Of a DNA stretch of 64,000 bases, positions 25,566 through 33,721 are shown piece after piece. Positions within the stretch are counted from its first letter, which is position 1. Each line of letters begins with the position of its first letter. Origin of the DNA: an uncultured Collinsella sp. (GTDB taxonomy: Bacteria > Actinomycetota > Coriobacteriia > Coriobacteriales > Coriobacteriaceae); the NCBI GenBank assembly GCA_902470695.1, contig CABRHH010000010.1, forward strand, positions 1 to 64,000, given 5' to 3'. The position numbers were made by a program, and so were the translations under genes. The notes below the pieces were generated by a model that searched no databases, was not told the DNA's origin, and was given only the letters and a program-made list of their open reading frames with translations.

Positions 25566-26357
25566 TTACGCGATGTGGCCCAAGAAATCGCGCGTGCGCT
25601 CGGATTTCGGATGGTCGAAGACCGCCTCGGGCGTGCCTTGCTCGACGATCACGCCGCCGTCCATGAAAATCACGCGGTCGGCCACCTCGCGGGCAAAGCG
25701 CATCTCGTGGGTCACCACGATCATGGTCATGCCGCCCTGGGCCAGGTCGCGCATGACAGCCAGCACATCGCGCACCAGCTCGGGATCGAGCGCGCTGGTG
25801 GCTTCGTCGAACAGCATGACGTGCGGATTCATGGCCAGGGCGCGCGCGATCGCCACGCGCTGCTGCTGGCCGCCGGACAGCTGGGAGGGCATGAAGTCCA
25901 CGCGGTCGGCAAGACCGACCTTGGCGAGCTCCTCCACGGCGATGCGCTCAGCCTCCTCCTTGCTGCGCTTGAGCACCTTTTGCTGCGCGATCATGACGTT
26001 GCGCTTGGCAGACAGATGCGGGAACAGGTTGAACTGCTGAAACACCATGCCCAGGTGCGTGCGGACCTCGTTGATGTCCACACCCTTGGCCGTGATATCG
26101 GTGCCCTCGACAATCACCTGGCCCGCGGTGGGCTCCTCGAGCAGGTTCACGCAGCGCAGCATGGTGGACTTGCCCGAGCCCGAAGGCCCCAGCACCACGA
26201 CCACCTCACCGCGGTGCACATCCAGGTCGATACCGCGCAGCACCACGTTATCGCCGTAGCTCTTCTGCAGCCCGCAGATGCGCACGACGGGCTCCTCGGC
26301 AACAGGCGGCATCGTTCCCTGTCCGCCGGTGGTCTTATCGTCCATATCGGTTTCCAT
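25566..26357 (-). CDS. Polar amino-acid ABC transporter ATP-binding protein
   Basis: This is the GlnQ/HisP-type ATPase of a polar amino-acid importer, 263 residues. It shows Walker A GPSGSGKST, Q-loop FQQFNLFPHL, signature LSGGQQQRVAIARAL, Walker B VMLFDEATSALD and H-loop VTHEM. An N-terminal 22-residue hydrophilic extension precedes the domain. GGGGAGG lies six bases before the ATG. It is the last gene of a three-gene minus-strand set (binding protein, permease, ATPase), 12 bp after the permease. Substrate is not readable; glutamine, glutamate or another polar amino acid is likely. Confidence 0.92.
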   Translation of the reverse strand: METDMDDKTTGGQGTMPPVAEEPVVRICGLQKSYGDNVVLRGIDLDVHRGEVVVVLGPSGSGKSTMLRCVNLLEEPTAGQVIVEGTDITAKGVDINEVRTHLGMVFQQFNLFPHLSAKRNVMIAQQKVLKRSKEEAERIAVEELAKVGLADRVDFMPSQLSGGQQQRVAIARALAMNPHVMLFDEATSALDPELVRDVLAVMRDLAQGGMTMIVVTHEMRFAREVADRVIFMDGGVIVEQGTPEAVFDHPKSERTRDFLGHIA

Positions 26358-26369
26358 ATCGATCCTCCC

Positions 26370-27749
26370 CTACAGCCCGGCGATGTGATCGGGCGGCGTG
26401 GCCACCACCGTACCGGCGCTCTTCAACGGCTTCTTCGACACGCGGGCACTTCCGGACGAGCGACCCGTGAGATGTGCCTCGAGCATGCTCACCAGGCGCG
26501 CCAGCGGCAGCGTGACCACCAGGTAGAACAGGGCGGCCACCACGTACGGCGTGATGGAGCCCGTCGTTGCCACGATCGTCTTGGCATACATGACGATCTC
26601 CATGACACCCACCGCCGCCAGAAGCGAGGTGTCCTTGTACAGCAGGATGAACTCGCTAGTAAGCGTGGGGATGACATTGCGGAACGTCTGGGGCACGATG
26701 ATCGACACCATCGTCTGCACGCCGCTCATACCCAGCGAGCGCGCTGCCTCGGCCTGCCCGCGCGGGATGGACTGGATGCCGGCACGGAAGATCTCGCACA
26801 GATAGGCCGCCGAGTTCATCGCCATCACGATCACACCGAGCGGATAGTTGTCGATGTTGACACCCGCGAGCGGCAGGCCGAAAAATGCGATGTAAATCTG
26901 CAGGAACGCCGGCGTGCCGCGGATGAGGTTCACGTACACGCTCGCGAGCGCGCGCAGCAGGCGCGACTTAGAGATGCGCATGAGCGCGAACAGGAAGCCG
27001 AACGGAATGGCCAGCGGAAACGCCACAACCACGATGGCCACCGCCATCAAAAAGCCGGAGAAGATCACCGGCAGGCTGCTCACGATCAGCAGCGGGTTGA
27101 AGAACAGGCGCAAAAACGCGTTGTCGTTCCACGCCTGCACCCATGCCTGCCCCTCCAGGAAGGTCTCGATCTTGTCGAGCATGGTCACGCCGGTGATCTT
27201 GACCGCGGGAATGCCGGACACCTCGTGCTCGGAGCCATCGGCCAAGGTGTAGGCACCCTCCAGCTGCATGGAGCCGCCCTGCTCGGGGAACACCACGCCG
27301 TAGACCTCGACGCGGAAGTATCGACCAGCCGGGGCCGCCGCGGGGAACTCCAGCGTGAGCGTTTGGCCCTTTTGCTCGATCGTGGGCTTGATGAACTCAC
27401 GCTCCATCAAGTCCTCACCCGACAGCATGGTGACGCGCAGATCGTCGGTGGTGTAGGTGGTGCCAGCCGGCAGCGTCAGCGACAGCCCGGCGACCGCCTC
27501 GTCATCGGCCGCCTGGACCTCCCAGGTCAGGCGCGTCTCCGTACCGCCCATGACGTCGCTGCCGGTATCGGCGTTCGGCTGCGCGGTGAGCTTCGCCACC
27601 TCGAGCGCACAGGCAGGCGCAGGCAGCGCCGCCATGCCTGCCGATGCGAGCAGCACGGCCGCTGCCACCGCGAGCGCCGCGCGGCGGACGCGTCGGGCCG
27701 GTGCCCCGAGCACGCGTTGCCACACCGCCGTCGCCGTATCGTTCTTCAT
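26370..27749 (-). CDS. Amino-acid ABC permease with extra extracytoplasmic domain
   Basis: This is the membrane subunit of the amino-acid importer, 459 residues, about twice the usual length. An N-terminal signal-like segment (about 25-48) is followed by a 150-residue Thr/Gly-rich beta domain starting LEVAKLTAQPNADTGS and ending near GIPAVKITGV. It looks like an exported adhesion-type fold. The HisM-type permease starts near residue 215 and has the coupling motif EAARSLGMSGVQTM and NLIRGTPAFLQIY. The ATG at 27749 is chosen because GAGGAGG lies eight bases upstream. No frameshift separates the two parts, so this is a true fusion as read. Confidence 0.88.
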   Translation of the reverse strand: MKNDTATAVWQRVLGAPARRVRRAALAVAAAVLLASAGMAALPAPACALEVAKLTAQPNADTGSDVMGGTETRLTWEVQAADDEAVAGLSLTLPAGTTYTTDDLRVTMLSGEDLMEREFIKPTIEQKGQTLTLEFPAAAPAGRYFRVEVYGVVFPEQGGSMQLEGAYTLADGSEHEVSGIPAVKITGVTMLDKIETFLEGQAWVQAWNDNAFLRLFFNPLLIVSSLPVIFSGFLMAVAIVVVAFPLAIPFGFLFALMRISKSRLLRALASVYVNLIRGTPAFLQIYIAFFGLPLAGVNIDNYPLGVIVMAMNSAAYLCEIFRAGIQSIPRGQAEAARSLGMSGVQTMVSIIVPQTFRNVIPTLTSEFILLYKDTSLLAAVGVMEIVMYAKTIVATTGSITPYVVAALFYLVVTLPLARLVSMLEAHLTGRSSGSARVSKKPLKSAGTVVATPPDHIAGL

Positions 27750-27923
27750 TGCCTTGACCTCCTCGGTCCTCATTCAACACACGGCCCCGATGGAGCCGCG
27801 AAGACGCACCGCGCGGATGCGCCTTCGCGAGCCCAGCGGACGCAGCCCCCCTCGCACAGCCTGCGCGCCCGCCGGTGAGTCGCACAGACGGCGGGCGCGC
27901 AGGCATATGCAGCGTAGGGGATG

Positions 27924-28757
27924 CTACTTGATGTTGTACTTGGTCATCAGCTCGTCGATGGTGCCGTCGTCGGTGAGCTCCTTCAGGGCCTCGTTGATCT
28001 TCTTGGTGAGGCCGGGGTTGTCCTTGCTCACCGCGATCGCGTACTCCTCACCCGTGGAGATCTGCTTGATGACGTGCTCGTTGGTGTAGGCGCCCGCAAC
28101 CATCTGCGCGGCCATGGAGCGGTTGGTCACCACCGCGTCGGCTTGATCGGACTGGACGGCGGCGAAGCAGTCGGTGGCGTTCTTGAACGGGACGATCACG
28201 GCGTTCGGGAAGTTCTCCTTCGCGAAGCTCTCCGCCGTGGAGCCGGACTGGACCGCGATCTTGGTGGCGGAGTCGTTCAGCACGTCCTCGTAGTTGTCGG
28301 CGGTGATGGAGGTGTCGTCGGCCATGGTCACGATCGCCTGGTCGTCCATGTAGTAGGAGTCAGTGAAGTCGACTTCCTTCTCACGTGCCGGCGTGACGGT
28401 GATGGAGGCGACACCCACGTCGTATTTGGTGCCGCTCGAGATACCCGGCAGGATCGAGTCGAAGTCGACGCTCTCGTACTGGACCTCGAGCCCGAGCTTA
28501 TCGGCGATCGCGGCCGCAAGCTCCACGTCGAAGCCCTTGAACTCGCCGTCCTCCATATACTCGAACGGCTCGTAGTCGGCCGAGGTGCCCACGACCAGCT
28601 TGCCGTCGGAAATCAGCGAGTAGTCATCGGAGCTTCCCGACGACGAGCTGCTCTGGCTCGAACCCGCCGAGCTGTTCGTGCCGCCGCATCCGGTGAGCGC
28701 GAGCGCGCCGACCATCGCCGCCGATGCCGCCATCGTGCCAAGATACTTCATCTTCAT
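27924..28757 (-). CDS. Amino-acid ABC transporter substrate-binding lipoprotein
   Basis: This extracellular solute-binding protein of family 3 has 277 residues. The signal peptide ends in the lipobox ALTGC, followed by a Ser-rich linker. The binding domain opens GKLVVGTSADYEPFEYME, with GFDVELAAAIADKLG, SGTKYDVGVASITVTPAR (ligand Arg) and the C-terminal YAIAVSKDNPGL. These are the hallmarks of polar amino-acid binders. AAAGGA lies seven bases before the ATG at 28757. It is the first gene of the importer operon, with about 175 bp to the permease. An ATACG/CGTAT inverted repeat overlaps the promoter. Confidence 0.92.
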   Translation of the reverse strand: MKMKYLGTMAASAAMVGALALTGCGGTNSSAGSSQSSSSSGSSDDYSLISDGKLVVGTSADYEPFEYMEDGEFKGFDVELAAAIADKLGLEVQYESVDFDSILPGISSGTKYDVGVASITVTPAREKEVDFTDSYYMDDQAIVTMADDTSITADNYEDVLNDSATKIAVQSGSTAESFAKENFPNAVIVPFKNATDCFAAVQSDQADAVVTNRSMAAQMVAGAYTNEHVIKQISTGEEYAIAVSKDNPGLTKKINEALKELTDDGTIDELMTKYNIK

Positions 28758-28816
28758 GGTGCAATCCTTTCCCCGTTGGGTCCGTCTCCTCTGCAAGCGC
28801 GATTGCCTGCCAAGGA

Positions 28817-28835
28817 TTATACGTAAACTCGTATC
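28817..28835 (-). promoter_or_regulatory. Promoter -10 with overlapping inverted repeat
   Basis: On the minus strand a perfect TATAAT (28817-28822) lies about 60 bp before the binding-protein start, without a good -35. An inverted repeat, ATACG (28820-28824) and CGTAT (28831-28835), overlaps it. An operator for an activator or repressor is likely; the regulator is unknown. Confidence 0.5.
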
Positions 28836-28967
28836 TGAGTCCCCTATTTCTTGAAAATATTTCTTCTGTGTTACAACCACATGCATACTTTAAGCTAAAT
28901 GTTGCATACTACTCTAGCGAAGAAAAGTGCTCGATCTGATGGACAGACCCCCTCTGAACAGGGCAAC

Positions 28968-28998
28968 TTGACCTTGAGTGCACTCCAGGCGCTATCCT
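28968..28998 (+). promoter_or_regulatory. MerR-type promoter with 19-bp spacer
   Basis: TTGACC (28968-28973) and TATCCT (28993-28998) are 19 bp apart. The spacer is filled by a dyad, CCTTGAGTGCACTCCAGG (28972-28989), with the perfect centre GAGTGCACTC. The long spacer and dyad are the hallmark of MerR-family control. No merR gene is adjacent. Confidence 0.75.
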
Positions 28999-29047
28999 TG
29001 ATGAACGTTCAACCATGCAATAGGCACGTATCCGAGGGAGATGGAAT

Positions 29048-30853
29048 ATGTTGCAGCGAAACGTCGCGAAACTCGAAAAGCCCGCCATCAGACGAACCCT
29101 GCAGCGGTTTTGGGACGTCACGAGGCTCGTCCCCGGCGCCGCCGCGCTCGCGGTTATCACGTCGGTGGCGTATGTGGCGCTGCTCACCTATGTCAATACC
29201 TGGATGATGGGCCTGATTGTGGACCGCGTGCAGGCCGCCCCCGTCGCGCCCGAAGACGTGTGGGAGGTCTTCGGCCCCTACATCGCGGGGCTGCTGATCG
29301 TCAACGCCGTTGGGCAGGCCTGCTCCAAGCTGCAGGACTACGCCGTCTACAAGCTGGAGATCAACGGCAACTACCACCTGGCCCGCACCTGCTTTAACAC
29401 CTTGTCGAACCAGTCGATGACCTTCCACACCAGCCGGTTCGGCGGTGCGCTCGTCAGCCAGACGAGCAAATTCATGAGCGGCTACACCCAGATGGTCGAC
29501 GTGGTGGTCTACTCGCTGATCCCCACCGTGGCGAGCACCGTGTGCACCATCGTGGCGCTTGTCCCCGTGGTCCCCAGCTACGTTGCCGTGCTGGCCGTCA
29601 TGCTCGTGGCCTATGTGGTCATCGCCACGCGCATGTACCGCCGCATCCTACCGCTGGCCACCGCCACCGCCACCGCGCAGAACAAGCTATCGGGCATCCT
29701 GTCCGACGCCGTCACCAACATCCTCGCCGTCAAGACCTGCGGGCGCGAGGACTACGAGCGCGCACTGTTCAACGAGGCGGATACCCAGGCTATGCAGGCC
29801 GAATCGCGCAGCATGCGCGCCACGATGCAGCGCGGCTTCACCACCAGTGCGCTCATCACCGTCATCATGTTCATCGTGTCGATCTTCGTGGCGGGCGGCA
29901 ACGCCTGGTTCGGCATCTCGGCGGGCACGCTTGTCATGATGTTCACCTACACCTACCAGCTCACCATGCGCTTCAACTACATCAACTCCATGATGCAGCG
30001 CATGAACCGCGCCATCGGCGACGCGAGCGAGATGGCCCGCATCCTCGATGAGCCGCGCCTGGTAGAGGATGCCCCGGGCGCGCCGGAGCTCGCGGTGCGC
30101 CGCGGAGAGATCGACTTCGAGCACCTGGGCTTCGCCTACGCCGATGCGGCCGCCGGCGACACCGTGTTCGACGACCTCACCCTGCACATCGAGGCGGGCC
30201 AGCGCGTGGGCCTGGTGGGGCGCTCCGGCTCCGGCAAGACGACCCTCACCAAACTGCTGCTGCGCCTGTCCGACGTGCAGGACGGGCACGTGCTCGTGGA
30301 CGGCCAGGATATCAGCGCCTGCACGCAGCAGAGCCTGCGGCGCCAGATCGCCTACGTACCGCAGGAGGCGCTGCTGTTCCACCGCAGCATCCGCGAGAAC
30401 ATCGCCTACGGGCGCCCCGACGCCACCGACGAGCAGATCAGGCAGGCTGCCGCGCAGGCCAACGCGCTCGAGTTCATCGATCGCATGCCCGCCGGGCTCG
30501 ACACCATGGTGGGAGAGCGCGGCGTGAAGCTCTCCGGCGGCCAGCGGCAGCGCATCGCCATCGCACGCGCCATCCTCGCCGACGCCCCGATCCTGGTCCT
30601 CGACGAGGCCACCAGCGCGCTCGACTCCGAAAGCGAAGCGCTCGTGCAGGACGCGCTCGAGAACCTCATGCGCGGCCGCACCTCGATCGTGGTGGCGCAC
30701 CGCCTGTCAACGGTGGCAGCGCTCGACCGCATCGTGGTGCTCGATGAGGGGCGGGTCGTGGAAGATGGCACGCATGCCGAGCTGAGTCAGGCCGGAGGCG
30801 CCTATGCCGCCCTCTGGAGCCGCCAGACCGGCGCGTTTTTGGAAACGGAGTAG
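29048..30853 (+). CDS. ABC exporter, fused permease-ATPase
   Basis: This half-size ABC exporter of 601 residues likely works as a homodimer. Six transmembrane segments occupy about residues 35-310, followed by the ATPase domain from about 345. The ATPase has Walker A GRSGSGKTTL, signature LSGGQRQRIAIARA, Walker B ILVLDEATSALD and the H-loop VAHRL. Such proteins export drugs, peptides or lipids; the substrate is unknown here. GAGGGAG lies nine bases before the ATG. A MerR-type promoter 50 bp upstream suggests induction by a small molecule or stress. A strong terminator hairpin follows. Confidence 0.9.
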   Translation: MLQRNVAKLEKPAIRRTLQRFWDVTRLVPGAAALAVITSVAYVALLTYVNTWMMGLIVDRVQAAPVAPEDVWEVFGPYIAGLLIVNAVGQACSKLQDYAVYKLEINGNYHLARTCFNTLSNQSMTFHTSRFGGALVSQTSKFMSGYTQMVDVVVYSLIPTVASTVCTIVALVPVVPSYVAVLAVMLVAYVVIATRMYRRILPLATATATAQNKLSGILSDAVTNILAVKTCGREDYERALFNEADTQAMQAESRSMRATMQRGFTTSALITVIMFIVSIFVAGGNAWFGISAGTLVMMFTYTYQLTMRFNYINSMMQRMNRAIGDASEMARILDEPRLVEDAPGAPELAVRRGEIDFEHLGFAYADAAAGDTVFDDLTLHIEAGQRVGLVGRSGSGKTTLTKLLLRLSDVQDGHVLVDGQDISACTQQSLRRQIAYVPQEALLFHRSIRENIAYGRPDATDEQIRQAAAQANALEFIDRMPAGLDTMVGERGVKLSGGQRQRIAIARAILADAPILVLDEATSALDSESEALVQDALENLMRGRTSIVVAHRLSTVAALDRIVVLDEGRVVEDGTHAELSQAGGAYAALWSRQTGAFLETE

Positions 30854-30867
30854 AACCTCTACGGACC

Positions 30868-30904
30868 GCGCTGCGCGGGCGCTCCCCATCCGCCCGCGCA
30901 GCGC
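30868..30904 (+). terminator. Terminator after ABC exporter
   Basis: A perfect 14-bp GC stem (30868-30881 with 30891-30904) has a 9-nt loop, 15 bp after the exporter stop. The downstream T content is low. Confidence 0.6.
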
Positions 30905-30936
30905 TTCGGGCCGCACGCATGCGCTGCATATGCAAA

Positions 30937-30967
30937 AGCGGCCCGGAACGCGATGTTCCGGGCCGCT
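30937..30967 (-). terminator. Terminator of tRNA-Cys
   Basis: A perfect 13-bp stem (30937-30949 with 30955-30967) has a 5-nt loop, followed on the minus strand by TTTTGC. It lies ten bases after the tRNA 3' end. Confidence 0.8.
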
Positions 30968-30977
30968 GTGCGCGCTA

Positions 30978-31051
30978 TGGAGGCGGCTCCCGGATTCGAA
31001 CCGGGGGTAAAGGCTTTGCAGGCCTCTGCCTTACCACTTGGCCAAGCCGCC
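30978..31051 (-). tRNA. tRNA-Cys (GCA)
   Basis: The acceptor stem GGCGGCT pairs with AGCCGCC. The discriminator is U, as usual for cysteine tRNA, and CCA is encoded. The anticodon loop reads CTGCAAA, giving GCA. Confidence 0.96.
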
Positions 31052-31060
31052 GTAGAAGAA

Positions 31061-31086
31061 AAAGGCCGATTTTTCAACCGGCCTTT
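31061..31086 (-). terminator. Terminator of tRNA-Gly
   Basis: AAAGGCCG (31061-31068) pairs with CGGCCTTT (31079-31086). On the minus strand the stem is followed by TTCTTC within a T-rich run. It lies between the two tRNA genes. Confidence 0.7.
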
Positions 31087-31095
31087 AACATGCAA

Positions 31096-31171
31096 TGGAG
31101 CGGACAACGGGGCTCGAACCCGCGACCCCAACCTTGGCAAGGTTGTGCTCTACCAACTGAGCCATGTCCGC
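31096..31171 (-). tRNA. tRNA-Gly (GCC)
   Basis: The acceptor stem GCGGACA pairs with TGTCCGC, the discriminator is U and CCA is encoded. The anticodon loop CTTGCCAAG gives GCC. Confidence 0.96.
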
Positions 31172-31184
31172 TTGGCGAGAAAGT

Positions 31185-31213
31185 AATATACGCGAATGTT
31201 GGGGGGCATGCAA
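31185..31213 (-). promoter_or_regulatory. Promoter of tRNA-Gly
   Basis: On the minus strand TTGCAT (31208-31213) and TATATT (31185-31190) are 17 bp apart, 14 bp before the tRNA. Confidence 0.75.
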
Positions 31214-31364
31214 GCCTTCTTTCAAACTTTTTTTCGCCAAACCGGTAAAATAGTGGAGTCGTTTAGAAAAAGAGCAGGTAGAGGGTGCATCATTGGTTTG
31301 AGATTCCCTCAAACTTTTTTCGTTCCCACCTTGTCTTGTCCCCCTCGCCACCCGAAAGGCACTT

Positions 31365-32288
31365 GTGTTCCACATCGTTGTTCTCATAGTGGCCACCCTC
31401 CTGGCGGGCCGCGGCCTCATTTGGATCGTGCAGCGCCTCCACGACCGCAACGGGTTCGGGCGCTCGTTTCGACACCTCATGGCAACCGGGGCGCTCAGCG
31501 TAAGCATCTACGAGGGGGCCACCTGGCGCACCGTCAGCTTCTTCGGCAAAAAGCACCTGCGCTCCATCATCGCCCGCGATCAGCGCCGCGTCATCCGCCA
31601 GCACAAAGCCGCCCTGCGCGAGGCCTTCCTGGACAGCTGCACGCCGACCCCGTACCACTACACGATCATCTTCCTGATCGCCTCGGTGCTGGGTCTGGTT
31701 ATCGAGACTGCCTACACCCTGCTCATGTTCGGCGTCCTGGAAAGCCGCGTGGGCCTGGTGTGGGGCCCGTTCTCGCCGCTCTACGGCGCGGGAGCCGTCC
31801 TGCTCACCGCAACCCTCTGGCATCTTCGCAAACGCCCGTGGTGGATCATATTCGGCGTCTCGGCGCTTTTGGGCGGCATCCTCGAGCAGACGACCGGCTG
31901 GGGCATGGAGCGGTTCATGCATGCACAGTCCTGGACCTATCTGGGCCTGCCCGACCACCTCACCCAATGGGTGGCAGTGCGGTTCCTGCTCATGTGGGGG
32001 CTGATCGGCCTGGCGTGGTGCCGCCTCATCATGCCCGAGCTCATCTACCGCATTGGACGCCCGAGCAGCTCCCGCCAGCCCGTCCTGGTGGCGCTCGTGG
32101 CGGCGTTGCTGCTGCTCGACATCCTGATCACCATCCTGAGCTTCTACCGCGCCGGGCAGCGCGCCCACAACATCCCACCGCGCAATCCCCTTGAGGCCTA
32201 CGTGGACACGCATTTCGACGATCGCTTCATGGCCGAGACCTTCGAGAACATGCGCTTCGGTGAGCCCCTGCCGCCAGCGAGCCGATAG
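31365..32288 (+). CDS. CmpB-type membrane protein (COG4905 family)
   Basis: This integral membrane protein of 307 residues belongs to the family often named putative ABC transporter permease (PF06541). After an N-terminal membrane segment (2-20) and a basic cytoplasmic stretch, the conserved part starts with a segment near residue 100 (IIFLIASVLGLVIETAYTLL). It continues with VGLVWGPFSPLYGAGAVLL, LLGGILEQTTGW and a final membrane segment before a short tail. No transport function is proven for the family. The GTG at 31365 has GAAAGG upstream. Confidence 0.8.
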   Translation: MFHIVVLIVATLLAGRGLIWIVQRLHDRNGFGRSFRHLMATGALSVSIYEGATWRTVSFFGKKHLRSIIARDQRRVIRQHKAALREAFLDSCTPTPYHYTIIFLIASVLGLVIETAYTLLMFGVLESRVGLVWGPFSPLYGAGAVLLTATLWHLRKRPWWIIFGVSALLGGILEQTTGWGMERFMHAQSWTYLGLPDHLTQWVAVRFLLMWGLIGLAWCRLIMPELIYRIGRPSSSRQPVLVALVAALLLLDILITILSFYRAGQRAHNIPPRNPLEAYVDTHFDDRFMAETFENMRFGEPLPPASR

Positions 32289-32464
32289 CGACCCGGGCGT
32301 CGCCTCGGCGCCGCATCGTCCAAGGCCCGCCGGCAACCGGGGCCCGCAGGCGACCGGCCCCACGGCTAAAGGATTCCAGAACACAGTGCGGCACATTGCG
32401 CTGAGGTTGAAACTGTAGGGGCCCCGCAGGCGACCGGGGCTTCAAAAATCTTTGAAATTGCCCC

Positions 32465-32493
32465 TTGCGGCAGCCGGGCGGCTCCGGTATAGT
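32465..32493 (+). promoter_or_regulatory. Promoter of tRNA-Val
   Basis: TTGCGG (32465-32470) and TATAGT (32488-32493) are 17 bp apart, 29 bp before the tRNA. Confidence 0.75.
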
Positions 32494-32522
32494 AACTTCT
32501 GCGCGCAAGGCGCACCCTGAAC

Positions 32523-32597
32523 GGGCGATTAGCTCAGGGGGAGAGCGCTTCCCTGACACGGAAGAGGTCACAAGTTCAAATCTTGTATCGCCCACCA
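32523..32597 (+). tRNA. tRNA-Val (GAC)
   Basis: The acceptor GGGCGAT pairs with ATCGCCC, followed by A and an encoded CCA. The anticodon loop CTGACAC gives GAC. Confidence 0.96.
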
Positions 32598-32605
32598 CGA
32601 ATTGC

Positions 32606-32635
32606 AACCCGAGAGCTTCGGCTTTCGGGTTTTTT
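32606..32635 (+). terminator. Terminator of tRNA-Val
   Basis: AACCCGAGAGC and GCTTTCGGGTT form an 11-bp stem with one wobble around a TTCG loop, followed by TTTTT. Confidence 0.92.
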
Positions 32636-32955
32636 CTTATATGAGCCCCTTGCCGTCTTGGTGTCCGAATGCCCGACCGCCCAGCCATCGTCGCTCGGAC
32701 CTCGTGCATGCAAGCTATCGGCCGCAGGGCGGGCAGGATCAGCCTCCGAGCCGTCGGCACCCGCCTATGCGACTCGCCGGGTGCTAGCGCCCATCCATGC
32801 GGCCACAGCAGCGCCGAGAGACGCCGCGCGGGCTTCCAGGACCGCTCCATCCCAGCCCGGCTGCAGCCCCGATTCCGCGGCCTTCAGGCACGCACAACCC
32901 CATCTCGCGCCTGGGCTTCCAGGCCCACAACAGCCGCCGCAGCTGCCCCGCTTCC
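32636..32955. other. 320-bp gap, nothing recognised
   Basis: After the tRNA-Val terminator there is GC-rich sequence with no gene, hairpin or repeat that I can support, up to the end of the convergent STAS-HATPase gene. Confidence 0.5.
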
Positions 32956-33693
32956 CTACTCTGCGCGGCCGATCAGCTTGATGAGACGCACGAGCGTGCC
33001 CGGGCCGTCGTCACGGCGGCGCACCTCCACGCTGTCCACCAGCAGCCGCATCAGGCGAATCCCCCGCCCGCGCTCCTGCGTGGGCGCCGGCTCCTCGCCC
33101 GCCGCCAGCTCGAATCCCTCGCCGCAGTCGCGCACCTCGATGACCACGCGGTCGGCATAGGCGTGCAGCGTCACCGTGCACCCGCAGGCATCGCACGCAT
33201 GGTCGTACGCGTTCGAGAGCGCCTCTCCCACCGCCAGCGCCGTGTCGAAACACGCCTCGCGCGTGATCGGCAAGCCCGAAAGCAGCTCGGCCACCCGATG
33301 CCGGTAACCCGCCAGATGCTCCATGCCGGGGCGCACCACGAAGCTCTTGCTCCACTTCGGCAGCTCATTGGGCGCAAGCACCGGCACGGACGGCCTGTCG
33401 GTGGTCGAAACATGAAGCACCTCGATCAGACGCGCGATCTGGATGAAGCGCGCCACGAACGGGGAGGCGTTCACGAGCGATAGCAGCCCGTCACGTCGCA
33501 GCAGCTCGCGGGCGCGCGTGAGCAGAAACGCCAGCCCCGTGGAGTCGATGAAGGTGACGTTTTGGCAGTTCACCAGCACGCGGCGCACCCCGGAGGCAAT
33601 CAGGGCGTCAAGCTGCGTGCGCAGCTGCGGCACCGTCGCGATGTCGATATCATGCGCGGGCGCGATCACGGCTATGTCATTCCACTCGTTCAT
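32956..33693 (-). CDS. STAS-HATPase fusion, partner-switching regulator
   Basis: This cytosolic protein of 245 residues joins two parts that are usually separate. Residues 1-95 are an anti-sigma antagonist STAS domain with the phospho-acceptor serine in FIDSTGL (Ser51), as in RsbV or SpoIIAA. Residues 115-245 are an RsbW-type GHKL ATPase with N-box EALSNAYDH (Asn161), DCGEGF (189-194) and the GRGIRLM loop. The ATG at 33693 has GGGGAA about 11 bases upstream. It lies 28 bp after the PP2C phosphatase gene, which probably dephosphorylates Ser51. No sigma factor gene is adjacent, so the output is unknown. Confidence 0.87.
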   Translation of the reverse strand: MNEWNDIAVIAPAHDIDIATVPQLRTQLDALIASGVRRVLVNCQNVTFIDSTGLAFLLTRARELLRRDGLLSLVNASPFVARFIQIARLIEVLHVSTTDRPSVPVLAPNELPKWSKSFVVRPGMEHLAGYRHRVAELLSGLPITREACFDTALAVGEALSNAYDHACDACGCTVTLHAYADRVVIEVRDCGEGFELAAGEEPAPTQERGRGIRLMRLLVDSVEVRRRDDGPGTLVRLIKLIGRAE

Positions 33694-33721
33694 ACGCTCA
33701 TGATTCCCCGCTGCGCGCACT

